From NCBI RefSeq assembly GCF_900240245.1, contig NZ_OESQ01000001.1, positions 2,281,615 to 2,345,614 of the forward strand: a stretch of DNA of 64,000 nt. The letters run 5' to 3'. This DNA comes from Lachnoclostridium edouardi. Lineage in GTDB: Bacteria > Bacillota > Clostridia > Lachnospirales > Lachnospiraceae. Below the pieces are notes generated by a model. It was not told the DNA's origin, made no database searches, and was given only the letters and a program-made list of their open reading frames with translations. The translations under genes and the position numbers were made by a program. Positions 51,616-61,923 of this stretch are shown here, one piece after another. The number at the start of each line of letters is the position of its first letter. The stretch's first letter is position 1.

Positions 51616-54189
51616 ATGAACATTTTGGAAAAGATATTTGGTACACATAGTGAGAGAGAGTTAAAGCTCATTTATCCTATTGTGGACAAAATAGAGAGTC
51701 TGAAACCGGAGATGGAGGCATTGTCAGATGACCAGCTGCGGGACAAGACAAGAGAGTTTAAGGAAAGACTGTCAAATGGAGAGACATTAGACGACATTCT
51801 TCCTGAGGCATTTGCAACTGTCAGAGAAGCGGCGAAAAGATCATTAAATATGGAGCATTACCGTGTACAGCTGATTGGTGGAATCGTTCTTCACCAGGGG
51901 CGTATTGCGGAGATGAGAACCGGAGAAGGTAAAACCCTTGTTTCCACAGCTCCTGCATATTTAAATGCATTAGCCGGAAAAGGCGTGCACATTGTAACAG
52001 TCAATGATTATCTGGCAAAGCGAGATGCAGAGTGGATGGGAAGAGTCCATGAGTTTCTGGGTCTGACTGTAGGCGTTGTGCTGAACTCTATGAACAGCGA
52101 CGAAAGAAAAAAAGCATATGGCTGTGATATCACATATGTAACCAATAATGAGCTGGGATTTGACTACCTGCGTGACAACATGGCTATATATAAAGAACAG
52201 ATGGTTTTAAGAGATCTGGATTTTGCTATTATCGACGAGGTGGACTCTGTACTTATTGACGAGGCCAGAACACCTTTGATTATTTCTGGACAAAGCGGCA
52301 AGTCCACAAAGCTGTACGAGGTTTGTGATGTGCTGGCCCGCCAGCTGGAAAAAGGAAAAGAGTCTGCGGAATTCTCCAAGATGGCTGCCATTATGGGAGA
52401 GGAGATTGAGGAGGAAGGCGACTTTATTGTTAATGAAAAGGACAAGATTGTCAACTTGACTGCAGACGGCGTTAAGAAGGTGGAGGAGTTCTTCCACATT
52501 GAAAACCTGGCTGACCCGGAAAATCTGGAGATCCAGCACAATGTGATTTTGGCTCTGCGCGCCAATTATCTGATGTTCCGCGATAAAGATTATGTAGTAA
52601 AGGACGACGAGGTTCTTATTGTAGATGAGTTTACAGGACGTATTATGCCTGGCCGCCGTTATTCTGACGGACTTCATCAGGCCATTGAGGCAAAAGAGCA
52701 TGTCAATGTAAAGAGAGAAAGCAAGACTCTGGCTACAATTACTTTCCAGAACTTCTTCAATAAATTTAATAAGAAATCAGGTATGACAGGAACTGCCTTA
52801 ACTGAGGAAAAAGAGTTCAGAAATACCTACGGTATGGACGCCATTGCCATTCCTACTAATAAACCGGTAATCCGTATTGACCACGAGGATGCAGTTTACA
52901 AAACAAAAAAAGAGAAGTTTAAAGCTGTTGTAGATGAGATTGAGGCTACTCACGCAAAGGGACAGCCTGTGCTGGTGGGTACTATTACTATTGAGACTTC
53001 CGAGATGCTTAGCCAGATGTTAAAGAAAAAAGGAATTCCTCATAAGGTGCTGAATGCAAAGTACCATGAGCTGGAGGCTGAGATCGTAGCAGACGCAGGT
53101 ATACACGGAGCGGTTACGATTGCCACCAACATGGCGGGACGTGGTACAGATATTAAGCTGGACGACGAGTCTAAGGCTGCCGGCGGTTTGAAGATCATTG
53201 GTACAGAGCGCCATGAATCCAGACGTATTGACAATCAGTTAAGAGGACGTTCCGGACGTCAGGGGGACCCAGGCGAGTCCAGATTCTACATCTCTCTGGA
53301 AGATGATTTAATGAGACTGTTTGGTTCTGAGCGTCTTGTGGGAATGTTTAACGCTTTAGGTGTGCCGGAAGGCGAGCAGATTGAGCATAAGATGCTTTCC
53401 AATGCCATTGAAAAGGCTCAGATGAAGATTGAGAACAACAACTATGGTATTCGTGAGCAGCTTCTGAAATATGACGAGGTAAATAACGAGCAGCGTGAAG
53501 TCATCTATGCAGAAAGAAGAAGAGTTCTGGACGGCGACAATATGCGCGATCTGGTTCTGAAGATGATTACTGATATAGTTGAGAATTCTGTGGACATGTC
53601 CATTTCAGATGAGCAGTCTGCTGAAAACTGGGATTTTGGAGAGCTGAATAATCTGCTGCTTCCGGTTATCCCTCTGGGACCGGTTTCCCTGACAGATGAG
53701 ATTAAGGGAATGAAGAAGTCTGAGCTGACTCATATGCTGAAGGAAAAGGCCATTAAGCTTTATGAGGCAAAAGAGGCGGAATTCCCGGATTCTGAGCAGA
53801 TCAGAGAGATTGAGCGCGTGATTCTTCTAAAAGTAATTGACAATAAGTGGATGTCCCATATTGATGATATGGACCAGCTGCGCCAGGGTATTGGACTTCA
53901 GGCATATGGACAGAGAGACCCTCTTGTAGAGTACAAGATGAGCGGCTATGAAATGTTTGAGGGCATGACTGCGGCAATCTGCGAGGAGACAGTGAGAATT
54001 CTTTTTCATATTCGCGTAGAGCAGAAGGTGGAGAGAGAGCCTGCGGCTAAGGTTACAGGTACAAATAAGGACGACAGCGCAGTTCAGGCGCCAAAGCGCC
54101 GTGATGTGCGCAAGGTTTATCCAAATGATCCTTGTCCTTGCGGCAGCGGCAAAAAGTATAAACAGTGCTGCGGCAGAAAGCCAGTATAA
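51616..54189 (+). CDS. secA: Preprotein translocase ATPase SecA
   Basis: The 857-residue protein has the normal SecA length and layout. Walker A is [12 protein letters not shown] near residues 99-110, the DEAD-type motor has [17 protein letters not shown], the second motor domain holds GRGTDIKL and [18 protein letters not shown], and the extreme C-terminus carries the zinc-binding SEC-C motif [14 protein letters not shown]. SecA drives protein export through SecYEG. It has a GCAGGAGAG site. prfB follows 25 bases downstream. Confidence 0.98.
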   Translation: MNILEKIFGTHSERELKLIYPIVDKIESLKPEMEALSDDQLRDKTREFKERLSNGETLDDILPEAFATVREAAKRSLNMEHYRVQLIGGIVLHQGRIAEMRTGEGKTLVSTAPAYLNALAGKGVHIVTVNDYLAKRDAEWMGRVHEFLGLTVGVVLNSMNSDERKKAYGCDITYVTNNELGFDYLRDNMAIYKEQMVLRDLDFAIIDEVDSVLIDEARTPLIISGQSGKSTKLYEVCDVLARQLEKGKESAEFSKMAAIMGEEIEEEGDFIVNEKDKIVNLTADGVKKVEEFFHIENLADPENLEIQHNVILALRANYLMFRDKDYVVKDDEVLIVDEFTGRIMPGRRYSDGLHQAIEAKEHVNVKRESKTLATITFQNFFNKFNKKSGMTGTALTEEKEFRNTYGMDAIAIPTNKPVIRIDHEDAVYKTKKEKFKAVVDEIEATHAKGQPVLVGTITIETSEMLSQMLKKKGIPHKVLNAKYHELEAEIVADAGIHGAVTIATNMAGRGTDIKLDDESKAAGGLKIIGTERHESRRIDNQLRGRSGRQGDPGESRFYISLEDDLMRLFGSERLVGMFNALGVPEGEQIEHKMLSNAIEKAQMKIENNNYGIREQLLKYDEVNNEQREVIYAERRRVLDGDNMRDLVLKMITDIVENSVDMSISDEQSAENWDFGELNNLLLPVIPLGPVSLTDEIKGMKKSELTHMLKEKAIKLYEAKEAEFPDSEQIREIERVILLKVIDNKWMSHIDDMDQLRQGIGLQAYGQRDPLVEYKMSGYEMFEGMTAAICEETVRILFHIRVEQKVEREPAAKVTGTNKDDSAVQAPKRRDVRKVYPNDPCPCGSGKKYKQCCGRKPV

Positions 54190-54214
54190 TAAATAATAGA
54201 AAGAAGGTGACACA

Positions 54215-55343
54215 ATGGTTGAGCTGGATCAGTTCAAATATACATTATCTACCTTTAAGAAACCATTAGTGGAAGTGAGGGATTCACTTTGACCTGGACA
54301 ACAAGGTCAAGAGAATTGATGAATTAGATAAATCCATGGAGGAGCCGGATTTCTGGAATGATCCGGAGCGCTCCACCAGAATTGTAAAAGAGGCTAAGAA
54401 TTTAAAAGATACAGTGGACGGCTATAAAAAGCTGGAAGAGGAACTGGAAGAAATTGAACTGATGATTGAAATGGGCAATGAGGAAAATGATCCTTCTGTT
54501 GTGCCGGAAGTGGCGGAGATGGTAAAGGATTTTGAATCTAAATTAGAGTCCATGCGCATCAGCACCTTGCTGTCAGGAGAATACGACGGCTGCAATGCCA
54601 TTCTTCGCTTAAATGCAGGCGCAGGAGGCACAGAATCCTGCGACTGGTGCAGTATGCTGTACAGAATGTACTGCAGATGGGCTGACAGCAAAGGATTTAC
54701 TACAGAGGTTTTGGACTTCCTGGATGGAGACGAGGCCGGTATTAAGTCCGTTACAGTTCAGATCAACGGTCAAAATGCTTTTGGCTATTTAAAGTCAGAG
54801 AGAGGAGTGCACCGTCTTGTGAGAATTTCCCCGTTTAATGCGGCGGGAAAAAGACAGACCTCCTTTGTATCCTGCGATGTAATGCCGGATATTGAGGAAG
54901 ACCTGGATGTGGAGATTAACCAGGACGATCTGCGCATTGACACTTATCGCTCCAGCGGCGCCGGTGGACAGCACATTAATAAAACATCTTCAGCTGTGCG
55001 CATTACCCACATTCCAACGGGAATTGTAGTTCAGTGTCAAAATGAAAGATCTCAGTTCCAGAACAAGGATAAAGCCATGCAGATGCTGAAGGCAAGGCTG
55101 TATATGCTGAAGCAGCAGGAGAATGCAGAAAAAATATCAGATATTAGAGGAGACGTAAAGGAGATCGGCTGGGGCAACCAGATTCGTTCCTATGTCCTTC
55201 AGCCGTATACAATGGTGAAGGACCACAGGACCAACGCAGAAAGCGGCAATGCTGCAGCTGTTCTGGACGGCAACCTAGACCCCTTTATCAGCGCCTATTT
55301 AAAATGGCAGAACCTTGGCAAAGAAACCCAGGAAAACCAGTAA
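54215..55343 (+). CDS. prfB: Peptide chain release factor 2 with programmed +1 frameshift
   Basis: ATG 54215 follows AGAAGG and encodes 25 codons ending in CTT (54287-54289), then an in-frame TGA (54290-54292). Shifting by one base to GAC (54291) continues LDNKVKRIDELDKSMEEPDFWNDP through the rest of RF2. The joined product is about 375 residues, with the GGQ catalytic motif in SSGAGGQHINKTSSAV. The CTT-TGA-C site with an upstream GAGGG is the classic prfB autoregulatory frameshift, in which low RF2 favours shifting. The visible main frame alone would miss the first 41 residues. Confidence 0.95.
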
Positions 55344-55346
55344 AAT

Positions 55347-55410
55347 AAAAAACCAGAAAAAAGGATGAAGACATGTGAATTTTATGTCAGATCTTATTTT
55401 CTGGTTTTTT
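55347..55410 (+). terminator. Terminator of secA-prfB
   Basis: AAAAAACCAGAAAA (55347-55360) pairs with TTTTCTGGTTTTTT (55397-55410), giving an AT-rich stem and terminal T-run just after the prfB stop. Confidence 0.75.
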
Positions 55411-55431
55411 CTGTTTTCAAAGAAAAATTTG

Positions 55432-55460
55432 TTGCATTCTTTTGGCAATCGTGTTAATAT
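55432..55460 (+). promoter_or_regulatory. Promoter of the ACT-domain gene and hom
   Basis: TTGCAT (55432-55437) and TAATAT (55455-55460) are separated by 17 bases, about 50 bases before ATG 55510. Confidence 0.6.
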
Positions 55461-55509
55461 CTTTACTGCAAGCACAGATGTATTTGCAGAACGAACAGAA
55501 GGAGCGGCG

Positions 55510-55953
55510 ATGGAGGACAAGAATAAATATTTTGTAGTTAAGCAGAAAGCAGTGCCGGAGGTGCTGAGAAAAGTTGTAGAAGCAAAAAGACTTCTGGAGT
55601 CTGAACGGGTCCTTACAATTCAGGAAGCAACAGATCGGGTAGGAATCAGCAGAAGTTCGTTTTATAAATATAAAGACGATATTTTTCCGTTTTATGACAA
55701 TGCAAAGGGAAAGACCATTACCTTAGTAATACAAATGGATGATGTGCAGGGATTTTTATCAGAAATTCTCCATGTGGTAGCTACATATAAGGCCAATATT
55801 CTTACAATCCATCAAAGTATTCCGGTAAATGGAGTGGCTACGCTGACATTAAGTGTGGAGGTGCGTTCTGATACTGGAAATATTTCTAAGATGGTAGAAG
55901 AGATAGAAGAGAAGAAAAACGTTCATTATATAAAAATTTTAGCCAGGGAGTAA
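55510..55953 (+). CDS. ACT-domain regulatory protein (PheB/UPF0735 type)
   Basis: ATG 55510 follows AAGGAGCGG; the upstream open frame covers the prfB terminator and promoter and is not translated. The 147-residue protein has an N-terminal helix-turn-helix-like segment (RVLTIQEATDRVGISRSSFYKYKDDIFPF) and a C-terminal ACT domain (TLVIQMDDVQGFLSEILHVVATYKANILTIHQSI). ACT domains bind amino acids. It stands eight bases before hom in the order found in many Firmicutes, so it probably senses an aspartate-family amino acid. Confidence 0.9.
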   Translation: MEDKNKYFVVKQKAVPEVLRKVVEAKRLLESERVLTIQEATDRVGISRSSFYKYKDDIFPFYDNAKGKTITLVIQMDDVQGFLSEILHVVATYKANILTIHQSIPVNGVATLTLSVEVRSDTGNISKMVEEIEEKKNVHYIKILARE

Positions 55954-55960
55954 AAAAACA

Positions 55961-57178
55961 ATGATATATGCAGCAGTGATGGGATTAGGAACAATTGGCT
56001 CAGGTGTAGTTGAGATTTTAGAGAAAAACAAAGATGTAGTGACAGATCAGCTGGGACAGGAATTAGAGGTAAAATATATTCTGGATCTTAGAGATTTTCC
56101 GGGAACCTCTTTTGAACATAAAGTAATTCACGATTTTTCAATAATTGAAAAGGATCAGGACGTAAAGGTAGTAGTGGAAACCATGGGAGGGCTTTTGCCG
56201 GCATTTCCATGGGTGAAAGCTTGTCTGCAGGCGGGAAAGCATGTGGTGACTTCCAACAAAGCCCTGGTTGCCGCTCATGGCACAGAGCTTTTAAAAATCG
56301 CAAGAGAAAATCAGGTAAACTTTTTATTTGAGGCCAGCGTAGGAGGAGGCATTCCTATTATCCGCCCGCTGTACCGCTGCCTGATGGGAGAGCGGATTGA
56401 GGAGATTACAGGAATTCTAAACGGAACTACTAATTATATTCTGACAAAAATGGATCAGGAAGGCCAGACTTTTGAAGCAGTATTAAAAGAGGCTCAGGAA
56501 TTAGGGTATGCAGAGAGAAATCCGGAGGCTGATATAGAAGGCCACGACACGTGCCGGAAGCTGGCCATTCTTACAGCCATGGCAACTGGAAAAGAAGTAG
56601 ATTATCAGGAAATTCATACAGAAGGTATTACTGACATAGAGGCAAAGGATTTCTTGTATGCAAGGCAAATGGCAGCTTCTGTTAAGCTGTTAGGCTCCAG
56701 CCAAATAGAGGGGGATTCAGTTCACGCCTGGGTGCTGCCTGTAATGATTGGACGGAACAATCCTTTATACTCAGTCTGCGATGTTTTTAATGGAATTTTG
56801 GTCAGAGGAAACATGTTAGGAGAGACAATGTTTTACGGAAAAGGGGCAGGAAAGCTTCCTACAGCCAGCGCCGTGGTGGCAGACATGATACAGGCAATTC
56901 TTCACATGGATACCAATGTAGAAATGGGATGGGGAGAGGAAAAGCAGGAGATAGCCTCAACAGCCTCAGCCAAATTCCAGTATTTTGTAAGATTAAAGGG
57001 AGAGAAAGAGGAGCTGCTTGAAAAAGCTGAAAGCGTTTTCGGGCCGATAAAGGCTTTTGCTTTAGATGGAGAAGAATTAGAATTTGCTATTCTTACAGAG
57101 ACTATGGAGGAAGGTATATTCCAGGAAAAGCTTTCTGATTTTCCTTTTATAAAGTTTATTAGGGCAAGGCTGTCTTAA
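55961..57178 (+). CDS. hom: Homoserine dehydrogenase
   Basis: The 405-residue protein has the NAD(P)-binding GLGTIGSGVVEIL motif at residues 6-18, VTSNKALVAAHGTEL near 104, the catalytic-region GILNGTTNYILTKM near 151, and a C-terminal ACT-like region typical of monofunctional Hom. It reduces aspartate semialdehyde to homoserine for threonine and methionine synthesis. Homoserine also supplies the sulfhydrylase at 3424. The start has no strong ribosome binding site; translation may be coupled to the ACT gene. Confidence 0.96.
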   Translation: MIYAAVMGLGTIGSGVVEILEKNKDVVTDQLGQELEVKYILDLRDFPGTSFEHKVIHDFSIIEKDQDVKVVVETMGGLLPAFPWVKACLQAGKHVVTSNKALVAAHGTELLKIARENQVNFLFEASVGGGIPIIRPLYRCLMGERIEEITGILNGTTNYILTKMDQEGQTFEAVLKEAQELGYAERNPEADIEGHDTCRKLAILTAMATGKEVDYQEIHTEGITDIEAKDFLYARQMAASVKLLGSSQIEGDSVHAWVLPVMIGRNNPLYSVCDVFNGILVRGNMLGETMFYGKGAGKLPTASAVVADMIQAILHMDTNVEMGWGEEKQEIASTASAKFQYFVRLKGEKEELLEKAESVFGPIKAFALDGEELEFAILTETMEEGIFQEKLSDFPFIKFIRARLS

Positions 57179-57239
57179 AAATAGATATAAAATGCCAGAT
57201 AAGTTTTAAATGTGGATTTTTCAGGAGGCAAAATAAGCA

Positions 57240-57611
57240 TTGACAGGTCAGATATTAGAATTACTCAGACAGGGTTTACCTTCGCCCTGTCTGTTTCATT
57301 ATTATACAGGGCTTTACTGTCCTGGCTGCGGAGGCACAAGAGCAGTTTTATATCTTTTAAAAGGTAATATATGGGCAAGCTTTTGCTGCCATCCCATTGT
57401 CCTTTATATTGTAATATCAGCAGCGGCAGAGGCAGGACTTTTTTTGTATTTGTCCAGAAAAGGAAAACCAGCCCTCTGCGCCAGGATTTTTTATATAATC
57501 CTGTACGCCGGGCTGGGAATTGTAATAATAAACTGGATTTTTAAGAATTATATGCTTCTGGGACGGGGGATTGATATATTGCAGAAGTACAGTATATCAA
57601 TTAACTTATAA
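57240..57611 (+). CDS. DUF2752 membrane protein
   Basis: The 123-residue product starts at TTG 57240 behind AGGAGG. It has the DUF2752 signature GLYCPGCGGTRAVLYLLKGN with a CPxCG pair, followed by two or three membrane segments. Function is unknown. It overlaps the region where a convergent DUF4190-like gene ends three bases later, and these two families are often neighbours in Firmicutes. Confidence 0.85.
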   Translation: MTGQILELLRQGLPSPCLFHYYTGLYCPGCGGTRAVLYLLKGNIWASFCCHPIVLYIVISAAAEAGLFLYLSRKGKPALCARIFYIILYAGLGIVIINWIFKNYMLLGRGIDILQKYSISINL

Positions 57612-57613
57612 AA

Positions 57614-57994
57614 TTATGAAGCAGAGCTCCAGTAATTCATAATTTGCTGGTACATGTTATTGTACATAGGTCCAAGTACAGGATCTTCCAGCACCACATT
57701 GTATACATAGAGAATCATCAAAAGGACGACAAAGCTGATAATAATGCCTATGATTCCTCCTATAAGGCCGAATAACGCCATTTTGTTGGACCGGTCATTT
57801 AAACGGACAATCACAGCAGAGGTAATGGCCGCCATTCCTATACAGAACTGAATAATAGGAGAAAGGCAAAATAAAATAGCCGCGATGCCCATAAGCAGAG
57901 AAAAAATAGCCAGCCTATTGGGCGTAGGTTTACCAGGGGCAGCAGAAGGAGACCCTTCCTGTTCCTGGTTATTTAAATTGTTTTGTATATTCAT
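57614..57994 (-). CDS. DUF4190-like membrane protein
   Basis: The 126-residue product has a soluble Gln/Pro-rich N-terminus of about 28 residues followed by paired membrane segments (LAIFSLLMGIAAILFCLSPIIQFCIGMAA and LFGLIGGIIGIIISFVVLLMILYVY), as in small DUF4190-type proteins. Function is unknown. It is convergent with the DUF2752 gene. The start has an AAAGGAGA site on the minus strand. Confidence 0.7.
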   Translation of the reverse strand: MNIQNNLNNQEQEGSPSAAPGKPTPNRLAIFSLLMGIAAILFCLSPIIQFCIGMAAITSAVIVRLNDRSNKMALFGLIGGIIGIIISFVVLLMILYVYNVVLEDPVLGPMYNNMYQQIMNYWSSAS

Positions 57995-58144
57995 GGAAAT
58001 CTCCTTTAAAAATCATGTGCTCTTCCTTAGAAAGCACCTTTTCATATTAGCATGAAAAAGAAATATTGTCTAGACGAAGAGAAAGTTTCGCTATATAATA
58101 AACTGGATAAAGAGGCTGTGAAAAACAGCCATGGAGGACAAAAA

Positions 58145-60286
58145 ATGGACATCATAGAAGTATTGCAGAAAGAGCTGCAGGTTGGACGGCATCAGGTGGA
58201 GGCAGCAGTTAAGCTGATTGATGAGGGAAATACCATTCCTTTTATTGCCCGCTATAGAAAAGAGGCGACAGGTTCCTTAAATGACGAGGTGCTGCGCAGC
58301 TTGGATGAAAGATTAAAATATTTAAGAGGACTGGAGGAGAAAAAGGAGCAGGTGCTTTCCTCTATCAGGGAGCAGGAAAAGCTGACGCCTCAGCTGGAGG
58401 CTCAAATCCAGGGCGCCATGACTATGGTGGCAGTAGAGGATTTATATCGTCCTTACCGTCCAAAACGGAGAACCAGGGCTATGATTGCCAGGGAAAAGGG
58501 GCTGGAGCCCTTGGCTGATTATATTATGCAGCAGACAGCTAAAGAGCCTTTGGAAAAGGAAGCAGAAAAATATATTTCAGAGGAAAAGGAAGTTGACTGC
58601 GTGGATGCAGCCTTAAACGGCGCAAAAGATATTTTGGCAGAGAGAATTTCCGACAACGCGGAATACCGTACATACATTAGAAGAGTGACAACAGATCAGG
58701 GAATGATTCAGTCCTCAGCTAAGGATGAGGAAAAGTCTTCTGTGTATGAAATGTATTATCAGTACGAGGAGCCGGTGAGAAAGTGCGCAGGCCACCGAGT
58801 GTTGGCCTTAAACAGAGGAGAAAACGAAAAGCTGCTTACAGTGAAGGTAAACGCGCCGGAGGAAGTTATCAGCAGGTATTTAAAAAAGAAGATTATACAG
58901 AGGGACAACCCTTATACAACCTTTGTGCTGGAGGAGGTTATTGAGGACAGTTATAAACGTTTAATTGCCCCGGCCATTGAAAGAGAAGTGAGAAACCAGC
59001 TGACAGAAGCAGCTGAGGAGGGAGCGGTAAAGGTTTTTGGAAAAAATCTGGAGCAGCTTCTTATGCAGCCGCCTATTACAGGTAAAGTAGTTATGGGATG
59101 GGACCCGGCCTTCAGAACAGGGTGTAAGCTGGCAGTAGTAGACAGTACAGGAAAGGTTTTGGATACAGTAGTGATTTATCCTACGGAGCCTCAGAAAAAG
59201 GTAGAAGAGGCTAAGAAAGTGCTGAAAGGCCTGATCAGTAAATATCACGTTTCTCTGATATCAGTGGGAAACGGCACTGCTTCCAGAGAGTCGGAGCAGG
59301 TGATTGTACAGCTGTTAAAGGAAATCCCGGAGTCTGTTCAGTATATTATTGTAAATGAAGCCGGGGCTTCTGTATATTCGGCCAGCAAACTGGCTGCAGA
59401 AGAATTTCCGGACTTTGACGTGGCCCAGAGAAGCGCAGTTTCCATTGCCAGAAGGCTTCAGGACCCATTGGCAGAGCTGGTTAAGATTGATCCTAAATCT
59501 ATTGGCGTAGGACAATATCAGCACGATATGAATCAAAAGCATCTCAGCGAGGCGTTGCAGGGAGTTGTGGAGGACTGTGTAAATAAGGTAGGAGTAGATT
59601 TAAATACGGCCTCTGCCTCCTTGCTGGAATATATTTCCGGGATTAACAAAACTATTGCAAAAAATATTGTGGCCTACAGAGAGGAAAACGGAGCTTTTAA
59701 AGACAGAAAACAGCTGTTAAAGGTGGCCAAGCTGGGCCCTAAGGCTTTTGAACAGTGCGCCGGGTTTATGAGAATCCAGGGAGGAAAAAATCCTTTAGAC
59801 GGCACATCTGTTCATCCGGAAAGCTACCAGGCAGCTTCTGCTCTTTTGGAGAAGTTAGGATATAAGGTGGAGGATATTTCAGCCAGCGGCTTAAAGGAGC
59901 TGGGGAAAAAGATCCACGATTATAAAAAGCTGGCAGACGAGCTGAATATTGGGCAGATCACCTTGAAAGATATTGTGTCAGAGCTTGAAAAGCCGGCCAG
60001 GGACCCAAGAGCTGAGATGCCCGGGCCGATTCTCCGCACAGATGTGCTGGATATTAAGGATTTAACGCCTGGTATGGTTTTAAAAGGCACAGTGCGGAAT
60101 GTAATTGATTTTGGCGCCTTTGTGGACATAGGAGTGCATCAGGACGGGCTGGTCCACATATCGCAGATGACAGAACGCTACATTAAGCATCCTTTAGAGG
60201 CAGTGAGCGTTGGGGATATTGTAGAGGTAAAGGTACTTTCTGTGGATCAGGCAAAGAAGAGAATTTCTCTTACCATGAAAATATAA
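58145..60286 (+). CDS. tex: Tex family S1 RNA-binding transcription accessory protein
   Basis: I place the start at ATG 58145 behind ATGGAGGAC; an ATG at 58052 lacks a ribosome site. The 713-residue product begins with the Tex N-terminal helical domain (IEVLQKELQVGRHQVEAAVKLIDEGNTIPFIARYRKEATG), has a YqgF/RuvC-like core (GWDPAFRTGCKLAVVD), a helix-hairpin-helix region (VGVDLNTASASLLEYISGINKTIAKNIVAYREENGAF) and a C-terminal S1 domain (GMVLKGTVRNVIDFGAFVDIGVHQDGLVHISQ). Tex binds nucleic acids and affects transcription. It is followed closely by the next gene. Confidence 0.95.
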   Translation: MDIIEVLQKELQVGRHQVEAAVKLIDEGNTIPFIARYRKEATGSLNDEVLRSLDERLKYLRGLEEKKEQVLSSIREQEKLTPQLEAQIQGAMTMVAVEDLYRPYRPKRRTRAMIAREKGLEPLADYIMQQTAKEPLEKEAEKYISEEKEVDCVDAALNGAKDILAERISDNAEYRTYIRRVTTDQGMIQSSAKDEEKSSVYEMYYQYEEPVRKCAGHRVLALNRGENEKLLTVKVNAPEEVISRYLKKKIIQRDNPYTTFVLEEVIEDSYKRLIAPAIEREVRNQLTEAAEEGAVKVFGKNLEQLLMQPPITGKVVMGWDPAFRTGCKLAVVDSTGKVLDTVVIYPTEPQKKVEEAKKVLKGLISKYHVSLISVGNGTASRESEQVIVQLLKEIPESVQYIIVNEAGASVYSASKLAAEEFPDFDVAQRSAVSIARRLQDPLAELVKIDPKSIGVGQYQHDMNQKHLSEALQGVVEDCVNKVGVDLNTASASLLEYISGINKTIAKNIVAYREENGAFKDRKQLLKVAKLGPKAFEQCAGFMRIQGGKNPLDGTSVHPESYQAASALLEKLGYKVEDISASGLKELGKKIHDYKKLADELNIGQITLKDIVSELEKPARDPRAEMPGPILRTDVLDIKDLTPGMVLKGTVRNVIDFGAFVDIGVHQDGLVHISQMTERYIKHPLEAVSVGDIVEVKVLSVDQAKKRISLTMKI

Positions 60287-60297
60287 AGAGGTAGAAT

Positions 60298-60783
60298 ATG
60301 AAATTTCACGTACAGTTAGAGGCAGGGGATTTATGGCGCTTTTCTATGTATAATATTTATAGAAGCGTTCAGGGGATTTTTAACATAATGGTAACTATAG
60401 TAGCGTTATACTTGTTGATTTTTAAACAGGATATATTTTCATACGGCTATGTGGGAGTTTTGGTGATGCTGGCGCTTTTATTGACAGTGACCCAGCCGTT
60501 TATGGTATTCGCCAGGGCAAAGCAGCAGGCCAGAGATCCGGTGATTAAGGAAGCCATAGACCTGGAATTTGGAGATCAGCTGATTATTGGACAGGCAGGC
60601 CAGGAGACGGCTGTTCCGTGGAACAGGGTTTTTAAAGTAGTGAAAACCAGAAGTATGCTGATCATTTATATGGATAAGATGAGAGCATATTTACTGCCTC
60701 TTCACGTAGTGGCAGGGGACATGGAAGAGCTGTCTGAGATAATCCGGGGACATGTGCCAAAGAATCAGTTAAAGGGCTTATAA
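60298..60783 (+). CDS. YcxB-like two-segment membrane protein
   Basis: The 161-residue product has two membrane segments at about residues 28-44 and 49-68, then a soluble C-terminal domain with LEFGDQLIIGQAGQETAVPWNRVFKVVKTRSMLIIYMDKMRAYLLPLHVV, the YcxB-like pattern. It has an AAAGAGG site and lies 12 bases after tex and 17 bases before tsaE, so it is likely co-transcribed with both. Its function is unknown. Confidence 0.75.
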   Translation: MKFHVQLEAGDLWRFSMYNIYRSVQGIFNIMVTIVALYLLIFKQDIFSYGYVGVLVMLALLLTVTQPFMVFARAKQQARDPVIKEAIDLEFGDQLIIGQAGQETAVPWNRVFKVVKTRSMLIIYMDKMRAYLLPLHVVAGDMEELSEIIRGHVPKNQLKGL

Positions 60784-60799
60784 TTACGAGGTTTATAAT

Positions 60800-61228
60800 A
60801 TGTGGATGGAGACAAATAGTCCGGAGGAGACCTTTGCCTTGGGAGAGCAGTTGGGAAACGAGGCAGAGGCAGGAGAAATTTACTGCCTGAACGGAGATCT
60901 GGGCACGGGAAAAACAGTATTTACTCAGGGCTTTGCCAGAGGGCTGGGAATTGAAGGGCCGGTAAACAGCCCAACCTTTACAATACTTCAGCAGTATGAG
61001 GAGGGGCGCCTTCCTTTCTATCATTTTGATGTTTACCGCATCGGGGATGTGGAGGAAATGGAGGAAATCGGGTATGAGGACTGTTTTTACGGCGACGGAG
61101 TCTGCCTGATTGAGTGGTCCAGTTTAATTGAAGAGATTTTGCCCAAACATGTAATAGAAATTACCATTGAAAAAAATATGGATAAGGGATTTGACTACCG
61201 GAAGATTACGGTGGAGGGAAAAAAATGA
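60800..61228 (+). CDS. tsaE: tRNA t6A biosynthesis ATPase TsaE
   Basis: The 142-residue product has Walker A NGDLGTGKTVFTQGFARGLG near residue 36, the family segment VNSPTFTILQQYEEGRLPFYHFDVYRI and CLIEWSSLIEEILP, standard for TsaE. With TsaB and TsaD it completes the threonylcarbamoyl modification of adenosine 37 in ANN-decoding tRNAs. It overlaps tsaB by four bases. Confidence 0.95.
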   Translation: MWMETNSPEETFALGEQLGNEAEAGEIYCLNGDLGTGKTVFTQGFARGLGIEGPVNSPTFTILQQYEEGRLPFYHFDVYRIGDVEEMEEIGYEDCFYGDGVCLIEWSSLIEEILPKHVIEITIEKNMDKGFDYRKITVEGKK

Positions 61229-61923
61229 AAATATTAGGAATCGAAAGTTCATCTTTAGTGGCTTCTGTGGCGGTAGTTACAGACCAGGTTATGACGGCGG
61301 AATATACGGTGAATTTTAAGAAAACCCATTCCCAGACCCTTCTACCTATGCTGGATCAGGTGGCTGAAATGATAGACCTGGATTTAAATACCATTGATGC
61401 TATTGCAGTGTCCGGGGGGCCAGGTTCCTTTACCGGTCTGCGTATTGGAGCAGCCACGGCAAAGGGGCTGGGACTGGCTTTAGAAAAGCCTTTGATTCAT
61501 GTGCCCACAGTAGATGCGCTGGCTTATAATATGTGGGGATATAACGGGGTAGTGTGCCCAATTATGGATGCCAGAAGAAATCAGGTTTATACAGGTATTT
61601 ATTCTTTAAAGAACGGATTCTGCCCAATTATGGCCCAGTGCCCTGCAGACATTAAAGAATTGGCAGAGAAGCTAAATAACCTGGGAGAAAAAGCTGTTTT
61701 TCTGGGGGACGGAGTTCCTGTATATAAGGATATATTAAAAGCAGAGATGAAGGCCCCCTATGAATTTGCCCCTGCCCACATGAACCGTCAAAGGGCGGGA
61801 GCTGTAGCAGCCTTGGGCGCAGTATATTATCAGGAGGGAAAAGTGGAGTCTGCAGCAGAACACCGCCCTGATTATCTGAGAAAATCCCAGGCGGAAAGAG
61901 AAAGAGCCGGGGAGGAGCTTTAA
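61225..61923 (+). CDS. tsaB: tRNA t6A biosynthesis protein TsaB
   Basis: The 232-residue protein has the ASKHA-type N-terminal ILGIESSSLVASVAVV, the family's KKTHSQTLLPMLDQVAEM segment and IAVSGGPGSFTGLRIGAATAKGLGLAL near residue 72. TsaB scaffolds the TsaD-TsaB-TsaE complex. It is a full-length bacterial form. It overlaps tsaE by four bases and rimI by one, a classic cluster. Confidence 0.95.
   Translation: MKILGIESSSLVASVAVVTDQVMTAEYTVNFKKTHSQTLLPMLDQVAEMIDLDLNTIDAIAVSGGPGSFTGLRIGAATAKGLGLALEKPLIHVPTVDALAYNMWGYNGVVCPIMDARRNQVYTGIYSLKNGFCPIMAQCPADIKELAEKLNNLGEKAVFLGDGVPVYKDILKAEMKAPYEFAPAHMNRQRAGAVAALGAVYYQEGKVESAAEHRPDYLRKSQAERERAGEEL

Noticed and set aside
55375..55509. N-terminal extension of the ACT-domain protein
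   Set aside because: It would translate the prfB terminator and the promoter at 55432; ATG 55510 has a ribosome site and fits the family length.
58052..58144. N-terminal extension of Tex
   Set aside because: No ribosome site at 58052, and Tex homologues begin at the position of ATG 58145.
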